Assembly: GCF_001275135.1 (NCBI RefSeq)
Contig: NZ_LFQU01000006.1
Coordinates: 1-64,000, forward strand
Origin: Xylanibacter rarus
GTDB lineage: Bacteria > Bacteroidota > Bacteroidia > Bacteroidales > Bacteroidaceae
Reading direction: 5' to 3'
DNA: 64,000 nucleotides
The notes under the pieces were generated by a model, which was not told the DNA's origin, made no database searches, and saw nothing but the letters and a program-made list of their open reading frames with translations. Shown piece by piece: positions 1-9,033 of the stretch. The position numbers and the translations under genes are program-made. Each line of letters starts with the position of its first letter. Position 1 is the first letter of the stretch.

Positions 1-87
1 AAGGCCGCCCGTTATGTTGGTTATAATTCTTTTCATCGTTTTAAATGGTATTCGAGATGCAAAGATAATATTTTTTTGAGTAGTTAA
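1..87 (+). CDS. Possible C-terminal tail of a gene running off the left edge
   Basis: An open frame enters from the left edge in frame 1 and ends at TAA (85-87), encoding 28 residues that begin KAARYVGYNSFHRF and end LSS. The VGYNSFHRF stretch recalls the end of an AraC-type helix-turn-helix (VGF.s...F.r.F), so this could be the last part of such a regulator. The match is short and could be chance. Nothing else coding is seen before the repeats begin. Confidence 0.25.
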   Translation, partial: KAARYVGYNSFHRFKWYSRCKDNIFLSS

Positions 88-200
88 AGGAGTTAGAAGT
101 AGTTAAAGGAGCTTGTTTAAGTGAAGAACGAAGAGTGAAGAGTGAAAAATTCGATACTCTTGTGGATTATTGTTATTTCACTTTTCATTTAACCGCTTGT

Positions 201-410
201 GCAACCGATATGAATCAACAAAACTAATGTGCCGGCTGATTTGTAATCTGCCGGAATTAAGTATAAGGATTTTAATCCGCTTGCTTCCTATTTTTGATTA
301 ATAGGTATGAATCTCGGATCAAAGATCCTGATACTTTATGCTGTCGGATAGCATATCCGACAGAACAATAGCCATGTTGTTTCTTTTCGTTCCAAGCCGC
401 AAATTCTTTG
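201..410 (+). repeat. Three-hairpin dispersed repeat, copy 1
   Basis: The unit holds three potential hairpins in fixed order: CCGGC...GCCGG (231-253), GGATC-aaa-GATCC, and TGTCGGATA...TATCCGACA. They are separated by conserved spacers, including a shared stretch around AATCCGCTTGCTTCC. A second direct copy follows within about 250 bp, and an inverted copy lies at about 50780-50995. No open frame runs through it. The paired stems and the multi-copy nature suggest a non-autonomous repeat. Boundaries are approximate. Confidence 0.7.
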
Positions 411-445
411 GATTGCCTTATAGTTACAAGACTAATGCGCCACTT

Positions 446-710
446 GTACAATAGATTTGAGCCAACAAAGCTAATGTGCCGGCTGATTTGCAATCTGCCG
501 GAATTGAATATAAGGATTTTAATCCGCTTGCTTCCTATTTTTATTTTAGGTATGAATTTCTAATCAAAAAAATAGCTATTAAGGTATGAGTTTTGGATCA
601 CAGATCCTAATATTTAATGCTGTCGGATAACATATCCGACAGAACAATAGCCTTGTTGCTTTCTAATGTTTTTATAGTTTCCAAGCCGCAAATTTTTTGG
701 ATTTCATTTA
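446..710 (+). repeat. Three-hairpin dispersed repeat, copy 2
   Basis: A direct repeat of the element at 201-410, with the same CCGGC...GCCGG and TGTCGGATA...TATCCGACA stems and the same spacer. It also carries a short extra stretch around 555-590. The two copies have drifted mainly in loops and A/T runs while the stems are conserved. The rest of 711-1178 shows no gene that I recognise. Confidence 0.65.
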
Positions 711-1178
711 ATCAGCAGTTCTTGCTTTAAGTAAAAACTTAGGACAAAATATTTTTTCAATCTGGAAAATCAAAAGATAACGGATGTTAATTGCATGGCG
801 CGAAAACGCTAAATGGTTAACATTCGTTTGCTTATCAGGATGGATAACGAGTCAAAAAACATGGATTTTGAGCTGTAAAAGCATGGTTTTAGAGTCATTA
901 AAGGGTGGTTTTGAGAGTATAAGTCGGCCACTTTTGGAGCGTAAACGGCAGAGTAATATTTTTTAACTATTGAAGTTTTGAGCTTGAAACGGCATAAGAT
1001 ATTGAATGACAACGACTTAACCATAAAGTCTGTTTTTTGCCGTTTTTCACGCCAAATCACAGACTTGCGATGAACATCGCTATTCTGAGAGCGTCAAACG
1101 GACGGAAAACATCGGAAATATTTACAAACAAAGAAACGTTATTAAGTGAAAAACGAAAAGAGAAAAGTGAAAAATCCG

Positions 1179-1351
1179 ATACTCTTGTGGATTATTATTT
1201 GGAGTTAAAGGAGCATATTTAAGTGAAGAACGAAGAGTGAAGAGTGAAAAATCCAAATGCCAAGTAGCAGATTATACCCACGAGGCATTTGACTTTAACT
1301 ACTTTAACTACTATAACTACTTTAACTCCAAATAATAATCCACAAGAGTAT
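1179..1351. repeat. Element with perfect 32-bp inverted repeats
   Basis: The 32 bases at 1179-1210 (starting ATACTCTTGTGG) are exactly repeated in inverse orientation at 1320-1351. They enclose about 109 bases containing the dispersed motif GAAGAGTGAAGAGTGAAA, an inner AAATGCC...GGCATTT pair, and short TTTAACTAC tandem units. The element ends 34 bp past the stop codon of the kinase gene on the minus strand, so it may also act as its transcript end. Related sequence occurs at about 50694-50775. Confidence 0.7.
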
Positions 1352-1384
1352 TAATTGATATCCGCGCCTGCTCTTCGCTTAAAT

Positions 1385-2794
1385 TTATTTTCTCAATGTG
1401 AAGTCGAAGCGGAGACCGCCTGTGAGGTTGTTGCTAACCTTAATTGTTCCGCCATGCAGCAGCACGGCGTTCTTTACAATGGCAAGACCAAGACCTGTGC
1501 CGCCCATCTTGCGGCTGCGGCCCTTGTCTACACGATAGAAACGCTCAAAGATGCGTGCCAGATGCTCATGAGGAACACCGACACCATTGTCGCTGAAGGT
1601 GAAACGCCAGCAGTCGTTGTCATTAACGGCTGAAAGAGTTATGGTGGTGCCTTCGCCGGCATAAGCTATGGCGTTGTCTGTCAGGTTGCGGAACACGCTG
1701 TAAAGCAGCGACTGGTTGCCCTTAACCTTGATGCCGTCAGGCAGCATGTTGCTGAATGTCATCTTGCGTTCAGACAGCTGCAGCGCCGTGTCGTTGACAA
1801 TATTAGACACCATCTGGCTGACGTCAACCACATCGAAGTCGACCATCTCGGGAGCATCGTCGAGCCTGTTGAGCGTAGAAATGTCATGAAGCAGAGAGGT
1901 GAGGCGCTGCGACTGTGCATAGCAGCGCTGCAAGAACTGCTCCTTGGTGGCCTCGTTGATGTTGGGATTTTCGAGTATTGTCTCAAGATAACCCTGAATG
2001 CTTGCAACGGGCGTCTTCAGTTCGTGGGCGATGTTCTGCGTCAGCTGGCGCTTCAGGATGTTCTGTTCCTCCTTGGTTTTCTGCAGGCGCTTGTATATCT
2101 TTATTATACGCTCTGCAATCTCGCCGAGTTCGTCGCCGGGAAAGTCAACAAGGTCTTCGGTGTCGAGACTCTCGTTGTGGTCAGCACGGCTCGCAAAGAG
2201 GCGCAGCTTGGTGATGTTGTCGCCCAGACGGCTCACAAAGCGGTAAAGGATAAAGACAAGCACAAGCATGGCCACGAGCGAGAACCACAGATAATGCTGG
2301 TCGGCACGCAGAGTCTTGGCAAGACTGTTGTCGTAGGGCAAGGCACTGCGCACAATGAGCGAGCACTGCGGAACATAGGTGGCAGAATAGAAATAGTCTT
2401 GATTGAGAGTGGAGCTTACGCGGCTGAAGTCGTAGCCGCTGCCGTCCTTGAGTGCCTCTCTGACCTCCCTTCGCGAAAGATGGTTGCCCATCTTCTTATA
2501 GTTCTTATATACATTGTCATAGACAACCTTTCCGCTGCGGTCGATAAGCGTAACGCGCAGACCATGAATGTAATGGTTGGCCACGTAGCCGTCGAGCGTC
2601 TTGTCCGACCTGTCGTCAAGATAGCGCAGCGACTCCATCATACGCTCGTTGTAATCCTGCAGACGCGTGTTGAGCGTATTGATTTTATACTCACGCTCAC
2701 GTGCGTGCTGAAAGATGATGAAGGCCACAGCGAAGACCACAAATACGGACAGCACGCTGATGTAAAGACGCGTGCCAACAGATGTTCTGCACAT
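1385..2794 (-). CDS. Membrane sensor histidine kinase, PhoR-like
   Basis: Sensor kinase of 469 residues. A first membrane helix spans about residues 9-28. It is followed by a periplasmic sensor region of about 135 residues containing RVTLIDRSGKVVYDN, a pattern typical of the extracytoplasmic domain of PhoR/ResE-type kinases, and a second membrane helix at about 169-187. A HAMP-like linker leads to the HisKA box NIAHELKTP with the phospho-acceptor His257. The ATPase domain ends with DNGVGVP, the F-box ERFYRVD and the GTGLGLAIV lid. The partner response regulator lies immediately upstream (42-bp gap), and the two are co-transcribed. The stimulus is unknown. The PhoR resemblance rests on architecture, so no symbol is assigned. 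Confidence 0.93.
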   Translation of the reverse strand: MCRTSVGTRLYISVLSVFVVFAVAFIIFQHAREREYKINTLNTRLQDYNERMMESLRYLDDRSDKTLDGYVANHYIHGLRVTLIDRSGKVVYDNVYKNYKKMGNHLSRREVREALKDGSGYDFSRVSSTLNQDYFYSATYVPQCSLIVRSALPYDNSLAKTLRADQHYLWFSLVAMLVLVFILYRFVSRLGDNITKLRLFASRADHNESLDTEDLVDFPGDELGEIAERIIKIYKRLQKTKEEQNILKRQLTQNIAHELKTPVASIQGYLETILENPNINEATKEQFLQRCYAQSQRLTSLLHDISTLNRLDDAPEMVDFDVVDVSQMVSNIVNDTALQLSERKMTFSNMLPDGIKVKGNQSLLYSVFRNLTDNAIAYAGEGTTITLSAVNDNDCWRFTFSDNGVGVPHEHLARIFERFYRVDKGRSRKMGGTGLGLAIVKNAVLLHGGTIKVSNNLTGGLRFDFTLRK

Positions 2795-2836
2795 GTTTGC
2801 TTATTTTTGTATGTTGATGTTATGATTAATGCCGGC

Positions 2837-3526
2837 TCAGGCGTCGAAGTAATAGCCGAAGCCGAGGCGTGTTACGATGCACTTTGAGAAGCGCCCTATC
2901 TTCTTGCGGAGGCGCGTTATGTTTACGTCGACAGTGCGGTCGAGCACTAGCACATCCTTGGGCCAGATGCGGTCGATAAGTTCCTGACGGGAGAACACAC
3001 GGCCCTTCTCGTCGAGCAGAAGGTGAAGAATTTCAAACTCGGTCTTGGTAAACGGAATGTCCTCGCCGTCTATGCTTACGGTCTTTTTGTCGAGGTTAAG
3101 CTCGAGTCCCTGATAACTTATCACGTTCGACTGCGGAACACCGTTGTGCTCGGCTGTACGGCGCAGCACGGCGCGCACTCTTACCAGCACCTCACGTATA
3201 GAGAATGGCTTCGAGATATAATCGTCGGCACCGAGATTGAAGCCTGTAACGGTGTCGTTTTCAGTGTCACGCGCCGTGAGGAATATTATTGGGATGTCTT
3301 TTGTGGCAGGTTCGGCCTTGAGCTGCTTAGCCAGCGCGAAGCCCGACATGCCGCCCATCATAACGTCGAGCAGCAGAAGGTTGAAACTCTCGATGTTCAT
3401 CTCGAGAGCCTCCTCGGCTGAGTTTGCCATCTCAACGGTATATCCGTCGGTCTCAAGGTTAAACTTCAAAATCTCACAAAGGTCTTGTTCGTCGTCAACC
3501 ACCAGTATTCGATAATTATTATCCAT
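2837..3526 (-). CDS. OmpR/PhoB-family response regulator
   Basis: DNA-binding response regulator of 229 residues. The receiver domain (about 5-118) has the acidic pair D11-D12, the phospho-acceptor D54 in LLLLDVMM, the conserved Thr in FLTAR and Lys106 in SKPFS. A winged-helix output domain (about 135-228) ends with the recognition region DRTVDVNITRLRKKIG. It is first in a two-gene operon with the histidine kinase that follows on the same strand. A Bacteroidetes -7 box lies about 32 bp upstream of the start codon. Family membership is certain; the target genes cannot be told from the sequence. Confidence 0.95.
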   Translation of the reverse strand: MDNNYRILVVDDEQDLCEILKFNLETDGYTVEMANSAEEALEMNIESFNLLLLDVMMGGMSGFALAKQLKAEPATKDIPIIFLTARDTENDTVTGFNLGADDYISKPFSIREVLVRVRAVLRRTAEHNGVPQSNVISYQGLELNLDKKTVSIDGEDIPFTKTEFEILHLLLDEKGRVFSRQELIDRIWPKDVLVLDRTVDVNITRLRKKIGRFSKCIVTRLGFGYYFDA

Positions 3527-3557
3527 AAGTCATTCTGTTTTTTAATAATAACCGTTG

Positions 3558-3565
3558 CAAAAGTA
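3558..3565 (-). promoter_or_regulatory. -7 box of the two-component operon
   Basis: On the minus strand this reads TACTTTTG, matching the Bacteroidetes -7 consensus TAnnTTTG, 32 bp before the response-regulator start. No convincing -33 TTTG is seen at the ideal spacing. Confidence 0.5.
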
Positions 3566-3665
3566 ATGATAACTGTATTCATATTTATTACAGACGTGTT
3601 ACAATGCCGTTACAACACAATACGCCACAAGAAGGCAGCCACGCAGCGACTGCTCACGGACGGCG

Positions 3666-5023
3666 TCAGGCCTGAGAGTCGTCGTCGGGCGATATGTCTG
3701 GCAGCGGACGGCGCGGATTCTCCTTCGCGCCCATCTCAACGAGCTTGCGCGCCGACACGATGAAGCTCTGATTGCCTTTTATGGCCTTGCGCGCATCATC
3801 AAACGATTTCTGCACGGTTTCAATGTTCTTGCCTATCTTCTCGAAACGTTCAACAAACAACCCTACGCGCTCGATGAGCGTGTCGGCAAGTCCGAACACG
3901 AGTTCCTGGTTATCGGCCTGGCGCTGCTGTGTCCACGCTATCTGCAAGAGGCGCAACAACGAGAAGAGATTCTGCTCACCGGTGATGACCACCTTGCGCT
4001 CAAAGGCATAGTTCCAGAGCGACGGGTCGGCAGACACGGCAAGCTGCATGGCTGCCTCCTGCGGCACGAACATGATGACAAAGTCGAGAGTGGTGCCGCC
4101 CTCCATTGAGTATTTGGCGTAGTTCTTTGCCGAAAGCTCGTCTACATGGCGGCGAACGCTCTTAACATGCTCGTCGAGAGCCTTGCGGCGCTCGTCGTCG
4201 GTCTCGGCGTTTACATAATTAATAAAGGCAGTAAGCGAAGCCTTCGAGTCGATTATCACGTCCTTATGGTCGGGATAATGCAGCACCACGTCGGGGCGCA
4301 TCATGTCGTTGGTGTCGTCGTTGTGTATCACGTTGCCCTTTGCGTCGCGCATGGTGTACTGCACGTCATACTCAACGCCCTTGGTAAATCCGAACTTATC
4401 GAGAAGGTCGTTGAGCTTCATCTCGCCGAAGTCGCCCTGAATCTTAGGACCTGTCTGAAGCGCACGCGACAGCTTTTCGGCCTCAGCGCCGAGCGATGCC
4501 GTTGTGGCATGCATCTGCCTTATCTGTTCGCCGAGCGATGCCGTGCTGCGTGTGAACGACTCGCGGTTGTCGTCCATCGACTTTTTCATCTCTGTCATTA
4601 CGGCTTTCAGCGGAGCTATTATCGAGTCCATCTGGCTGCGGTTGCTCTTGTCCAGTTCGTCAGCCCGCTGCTTAAGGAGTTTCTCGGTTGTTGTGCGCAG
4701 CTGTTCCTGCAATAGCTGCAATCTCTCCGCGAACTGTTTCTCCATAAGCATCTCGCGCCCTGCCCTCTCTTCGGCATGCTTGCGCTCGGCATCAGCCATG
4801 AGCCGTTCATACTGGCGGCGCAATTCGGTCAGCCGCCGTTCGGCATCCTCACGCGCATCGCCCAACTGTGAACGCAACATGTCGGCCTCGCGGCGGCTTG
4901 CGGCAGCCTCGTTAGACAAGCGTGCGTTGTTTTCTTTTGAGCAGCAGCGTTGCGCTGCGACACTATCATCATTGCCACTACGGCAATAAGAAATCCTGCT
5001 ATAAAAAATAAGAATGATGTCAT
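3666..5023 (-). CDS. rmuC: DNA recombination protein RmuC, apparent frameshift after the membrane anchor
   Basis: RmuC limits DNA rearrangements and has a PD-(D/E)XK nuclease-like core. The main frame (3666-4919) encodes a long coiled coil and then the RmuC core, with GDFGEMKLNDLL, DVVLHYPDHKDVIIDSKASL and a C-terminal helical part. It lacks the membrane anchor usual for the family. That anchor (MTSFLFFIAGFLIAVVAMMIV) is found in another frame starting at ATG 5023. The two frames join seamlessly if one base is re-read or restored at the AAAAG run near 4937-4943, giving ...AAAQK-ENNARLSNEAAAS... . This is either a one-base deletion in an A run, a sequence error, or -1 ribosomal slippage. Without the shift, the body would need the in-frame ATG at 4919 or a weaker upstream start. 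Confidence 0.85.
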
Positions 5024-5097
5024 TATAACTATTTATTTTTTACTTGAAAAAGACTAATTACACTATGTGAAGTAATGAATGCAGAATAATATAAATG

Positions 5098-6588
5098 TCA
5101 CCCTTCCGTCTGCGTCTTGGGCCAGTTTACGAGAAAGAGTTTCTCTGTGGCACGCGTGAAGGCTGTGTAGAGCCAGTGGATATAGTCGGGCGAGAGCATG
5201 TCGTCGGTCATGTAGCCCTGGTCAACATATATGTGCGCCCACTGTCCGCCCTGCGCCTTGTGGCAGGTAACGGCATAGGCATATTTTATCTGCAAGGCAT
5301 TGTAACAAGGGTCTTGCCTTACCTTCTTCAGGCGGTCGGCTTTCAGCGGCACATCCTGATAGTCTTCCATAACTCCGTTGAAGAGCCGCTCGCTCTGTTC
5401 GCGCGTAAGAGCCGGAGCCTCAGCCATAAGACTGTCGGTTACGGCGGTTACCATTATTTCATAATTGTCGTAATCTGGAAACTGAAGCCACACGTCGGCA
5501 AAATGAAGGCCGTAGAACTCGCGCAGGTTTCTAACCCTTACCACCATGGCCCTGTCGCCGTTGGCAATAAACGGCAACGCCTGGCTTTCGGCTTTACGTC
5601 CGTCGCCGTTGCCCGTGCTGCTGTCCTCGAGAGCCTTTTCCTCGGCGGCAGCCTTCTCGGTCCAGTAGTAGTTGTTTCTCACCACCATGAGCATGTCGCC
5701 CGTAGTCAGTTCTTCCTCACGGCCCAACACCATGCCGCGTATGCCGGCGTTGTAGGCATTGGCGCGCTTGTTGCTGCGCGTTATCACGATGGTCTCGTCG
5801 GTGCCCACTTCAGAGTAGCTGCTGTTAAGCTGCTCAATGAGTTCGCCGCCCGACACCATGCGTATGTCGGCAAAGCCTGAAAAAGTTATTTTAGGAAGAC
5901 GCGTAACCTCGTCGTGGGTTATCATACTTCGTATTATCGTGGCATTGTAAAGAATGCCCGAACCTGATGCCTGTCGCAAAATTTCATTAAGGTCGCACTG
6001 ATAAACCTTCAGTCCGTAGCCCGCCATAAAATCAGCCATCAGCGCGGGCGACTCTTCCTCGCCCACCGGCGGCAGCTGTGCCATGTCGCCAATGATCATC
6101 ATGCGGCAGTTGCGGCCGCCGTAGACGAAGCTAACCATATCGTCGAGCAGGCAGCCCGTGCCGAAGACTGCGCCCTCGCCGCCTCCGCCGTTGGCTATCA
6201 TCGACGCCTCGTCGACAATGAAGAGCGTGTCGTGATACATGTTGTCGTTAAGACTGAAGCCCGTCGACTCGCCCGCAAAGGTCTTCTGACGGTATATGCG
6301 GCGATGTATGGTGAAGGCCGGACGACAGGCATTGACCGAAAACACCTTGGCGGCACGTCCCGTGGGGGCAAGCAGGATCACCCTCTGGCGCAACTTTACA
6401 AGCGTCTTAACGATGGCTGCGGCAAGCGACGTCTTGCCCGTACCGGCAGAGCCGCGCATAATCATCACCGAGCTGCCGTCGCGGTCGAGCAGAAAACGGC
6501 TGAACACGGCCGTGGCCTTAGCCTGGTCGGCAGTAGGAACAAAGCCGAAAGTCTGCATTATCTGAGTTGCCAGTTCTTCAACAATCAT
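5098..6588 (-). CDS. RecD-like ATP-dependent DNA helicase (AAA_30/UvrD_C_2)
   Basis: A superfamily-1 helicase of 496 residues related to RecD2/Dda. The Walker A motif GSAGTGKT is at about 46-53, Walker B VDEASMI at about 124-130, and GDMAQLPPV supplies motif III. The C-terminal UvrD_C_2 part has TCHKAQGGQW (about 445) and YTAFTRA motif VI. No RecB or RecC lies nearby, so it is probably a stand-alone 5'-3' helicase like other Bacteroidetes members. It lies 74 bp downstream of rmuC's first start, both being on the minus strand, and this suggests a shared DNA-maintenance unit. The insert at about residues 310-340 is charged and serine-rich. Confidence 0.9.
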   Translation of the reverse strand: MIVEELATQIMQTFGFVPTADQAKATAVFSRFLLDRDGSSVMIMRGSAGTGKTSLAAAIVKTLVKLRQRVILLAPTGRAAKVFSVNACRPAFTIHRRIYRQKTFAGESTGFSLNDNMYHDTLFIVDEASMIANGGGGEGAVFGTGCLLDDMVSFVYGGRNCRMMIIGDMAQLPPVGEEESPALMADFMAGYGLKVYQCDLNEILRQASGSGILYNATIIRSMITHDEVTRLPKITFSGFADIRMVSGGELIEQLNSSYSEVGTDETIVITRSNKRANAYNAGIRGMVLGREEELTTGDMLMVVRNNYYWTEKAAAEEKALEDSSTGNGDGRKAESQALPFIANGDRAMVVRVRNLREFYGLHFADVWLQFPDYDNYEIMVTAVTDSLMAEAPALTREQSERLFNGVMEDYQDVPLKADRLKKVRQDPCYNALQIKYAYAVTCHKAQGGQWAHIYVDQGYMTDDMLSPDYIHWLYTAFTRATEKLFLVNWPKTQTEG

Positions 6589-6606
6589 CAGTTTTTATGC
6601 CAAAGG

Positions 6607-6638
6607 TTTGATTTTACGAATTATTTAGTGTAATTTTG
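6607..6638 (+). promoter_or_regulatory. Promoter of the pilin-like/DUF3822 operon
   Basis: TTTG at 6607-6610 and TAATTTTG at 6631-6638 are separated by 20 bp, close to the Bacteroidetes -33/-7 consensus. It implies a leader of about 115 nt before the gene at 6763. Confidence 0.55.
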
Positions 6639-6762
6639 CAAATGCACAGAATGCGAAAGCATAATGCAAACTTACATAAAATAATTGATATTTTATGCCA
6701 TGTGAACTAAGAAAATATTGTTCTTAACCACAGCCGGCCATAAATAGCAGGTCAATAAGGCA

Positions 6763-7242
6763 ATGATAAAAATCAGCAACAATCACATTCTGGCACTCAT
6801 AGCCGCCATGCTGGCCATAACATGCGTCATGAGTGTGTGCTCGCCCATAAGATTTGAGCGGCAGCAGGCCGGACGCGAGCAGGCGGTGAAGGAGCGGCTG
6901 GTGAAGATAAGATATGCCGAAGAGAAATACCGCAGAGCCAACGGCACTTACAGCGGAAGCTTCGACATACTGGTCAGAGAAGGCTATCTGGCCGACTCGC
7001 TGCAATACATTCCCTTCGCCGGAAAAAAGAAATTCGACCTTACGGCAACGACGCAGATAAGCAAGTCGGGCAGGCAAATACCGCTGATGGAATGCGGAGC
7101 CATGTATAACGACTACCTGTCGGGGCTCGACGAGAACAGCATAGCCAACCTCATCGAAGAGGCTAACAACGCGGGGAGATACCCCGGACTGAAAATTGGA
7201 GACATAACCACACCTAACGATAATGCAGGAAACTGGGAATAA
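6763..7242 (+). CDS. Pilin/pseudopilin-like membrane-anchored protein
   Basis: A 159-residue protein. A single hydrophobic helix at about residues 8-27 is followed at once by a charged amphipathic helix. A stretch with A.EKYRRANGTYSGSFDILVREGYL (written here as a pattern, about residues 52-75) matches the usual post-helix arrangement of type IV pilins and pseudopilins (A-E-x-Y-x-x-x-N-G-x-Y ... L-x-x-x-G-Y-L). There is no obvious prepilin-peptidase cleavage site (G followed by F/M-T-x-x-E), so it may be an unprocessed anchor. It overlaps the following DUF3822 gene by 20 bp, indicating translational coupling. No known function is assigned; the pilin resemblance is my reading of the pattern. 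Confidence 0.75.
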   Translation: MIKISNNHILALIAAMLAITCVMSVCSPIRFERQQAGREQAVKERLVKIRYAEEKYRRANGTYSGSFDILVREGYLADSLQYIPFAGKKKFDLTATTQISKSGRQIPLMECGAMYNDYLSGLDENSIANLIEEANNAGRYPGLKIGDITTPNDNAGNWE

Positions 7243-8038
7243 CATAATAACAAAAAAGCCGAGGCTTACCATACGCATAGGCAGGCACTCGCTGTCGTTC
7301 TCTGCCCTGAGCGCAGAAAATCCCGAGGGTATAACCTTTGAGCCTTATACCGTGAGGAGCGGCATATCCATGGCGGCTAACCTCAGAGAGGCGTTCAGGG
7401 AGATTGACCTGCTGAACAACGGATGGCAGAGAGCAATGGTGATGATCGACTCGCCCGTGATAATGATACCCATAGACGAGTTTAAGGACAGCCAGAAAGA
7501 AATGCTCTACCACTATGCCGTTACCGGACATGAGGGCGAAGTGGTGATGTCGAGCGTGCTGCCTTCGCTAAACGCCGTGGCCGTATACTCTATAAACAAA
7601 GACCTGAAGCTGGTCATCGACGACCACTTCGGCGACGTAAGGTTTGCACACGTGTGCGAGCCGGTGTGGAATCATCTCTACCGCCGCAGCTTCACCGGCA
7701 TAAGGATGAAGCTGTATGCGTATTTCCACGACAAGAGGATAGACGTGTTCAGCTTTCAGCAGAACAGATTTAAGTTTACAAACAGCTTTGACACCGACCT
7801 GGCACCCGACGCCGTATACTTCATACTGAACGTATGGAAGCAGCTTACCTTCGACAACAAGCGCGACGAGCTGCACCTCGTAGGCGAACTGCCCGCCAGG
7901 GAGGAGCTGACACAGGAGCTGCACACTTTCATACAGAACGTATACGTGATAAACCCGAAGGCCGAGTTCAACCGCGCTCCGATTACGGCAATAAAGAACA
8001 TTCCTTACGACCTGATAACATATTTCGTGAAGAGCTGA
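7223..8038 (+). CDS. DUF3822 family protein, possible actin-like/PilM-like fold
   Basis: A 271-residue soluble protein of the Bacteroidetes family DUF3822, which is characteristically found beside rsmD. The N-terminal LTIRIGRHSLSFSAL and the mid segment LYAYFHDKRIDVFSF look like the paired beta-hairpins that start each half of actin-like (ASKHA) folds. The C-terminal segment DELHLVGELPAREELTQEL resembles the nucleotide-pocket helix region of PilM-type proteins. Catalytic residues are not clear. It starts inside the preceding pilin-like gene (20-bp overlap). Family assignment is fairly firm; the fold suggestion is inference. Confidence 0.82.
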   Translation: MQETGNNIITKKPRLTIRIGRHSLSFSALSAENPEGITFEPYTVRSGISMAANLREAFREIDLLNNGWQRAMVMIDSPVIMIPIDEFKDSQKEMLYHYAVTGHEGEVVMSSVLPSLNAVAVYSINKDLKLVIDDHFGDVRFAHVCEPVWNHLYRRSFTGIRMKLYAYFHDKRIDVFSFQQNRFKFTNSFDTDLAPDAVYFILNVWKQLTFDNKRDELHLVGELPAREELTQELHTFIQNVYVINPKAEFNRAPITAIKNIPYDLITYFVKS

Positions 8039-8197
8039 GCCGCAGGCTGCACACGGACAGCGGTAACGCCTGAAAGCCTACGCCGCAGAAACAGCATGAG
8101 GCGAAACTGCAGGCAGATCACTACAAGCCCCCAGACGGAGCACTGACAGGCAGCAGGCCTCAACAGAAAGCCACAACAACATTAGGAATAAACTGAA

Positions 8198-8755
8198 ATG
8201 AGAATAATTACAGGAATATATAAAGGACGCCACTTTGACATACCGCGCACGTTCAAGGCAAGACCGACGACGGACTTTGCCAAAGAAAACATATTCAATG
8301 TGCTTAACGGATACATCGACCTTGAAGACGCCATTGCGCTCGACCTCTTCTCGGGCACGGGCAGCATATCGCTCGAACTGGTGTCGAGAGGATGCCAGAG
8401 CGTGATAAGCGTGGAGGCCGACCGCGACCATCATGCCTTCATAAAGCAATGCCTGAAGAAGCTCGGCACCGACAGATGCATCGCCCTGCGAGGCGATGTG
8501 TTCCGCTTCATAAAGAGCTGCCATCAGCAGTTCGACTTCATCTTTGCCGATCCTCCCTACGCCCTGCCCGAACTGCCCACCCTGCCCAAGCTGATACTTG
8601 AGCGCGGACTGCTGAAGCCCAACGGCATCTTCGTATTCGAACACGGCAAGAACAACAGCTTTGAGGATGTGCCCGGATTCATTGAACACAGGGCATACGG
8701 CAGCGTGAACTTCAGCATCTTCTCTAACAGAGAGCCGGAAGGCGAGGATGAATAA
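8198..8755 (+). CDS. rsmD: 16S rRNA (guanine-966-N2)-methyltransferase RsmD
   Basis: A 185-residue SAM-dependent methyltransferase that modifies G966 of 16S rRNA during 30S assembly. It opens with the family signature MRIITGIYKGR followed by ARPTTDFAKENIFN. The SAM-binding motif is LDLFSGTGSISLE (about 49-61), and the catalytic motif DPPY is at 118-121. Full length for the family. It is third in the plus-strand unit after DUF3822, with a 159-bp gap. No terminator is evident directly downstream. Confidence 0.95.
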   Translation: MRIITGIYKGRHFDIPRTFKARPTTDFAKENIFNVLNGYIDLEDAIALDLFSGTGSISLELVSRGCQSVISVEADRDHHAFIKQCLKKLGTDRCIALRGDVFRFIKSCHQQFDFIFADPPYALPELPTLPKLILERGLLKPNGIFVFEHGKNNSFEDVPGFIEHRAYGSVNFSIFSNREPEGEDE

Positions 8756-9033
8756 CCGCCGTCCGGCCTAAGCCTATTATTATTTGCATTTTCGATTGAA
8801 AGTCAGACTCAACTGACATGAGTTGAAAAGATGACGGATTATAACATCTAATCTGAAAGAGATTACGGCTGAAGCAAATAAGAATATACCATAAATAAAA
8901 TACAAAAGGCGGCAAACTGCATCGCAAAAGGTATGCTTTTGTATCCTGAAACACGGCCTTTTGCAAGACCAAAGCACAGCTTTTCGGCTGAATAAGTTAT
9001 TCTGTTAATGCGTAATACCATAAAAAAGTTTTG
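8756..9033. other. Intergenic region with AAAAGG/TTTTGC hairpin string
   Basis: No gene is visible. At 8920-8980 lies a run of short paired blocks (GCAAAAGG, CTTTTG, GGCCTTTTGC) of the kind seen also near 18150, 26120, 32190 and 37380. Confidence 0.5.

Noticed and set aside
1240-1340. Possible CRISPR-like short repeats (TTTAACTAC units)
   Set aside because: Units are only about 9-10 bp with no unique spacers and no cas genes; simple tandem repetition.
1886-2887. 333-codon open frame on the plus strand
   Set aside because: Lies antisense to the histidine kinase gene and the end of its regulator; composition is that of a shadow frame and no motif is recognisable.
1385-3526. Assignment of the two-component pair as RprX/RprY
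   Set aside because: The regulator's receiver sequence and the kinase's sensor pattern look more like PhoB/PhoR-type proteins, so no Rpr symbol was used.
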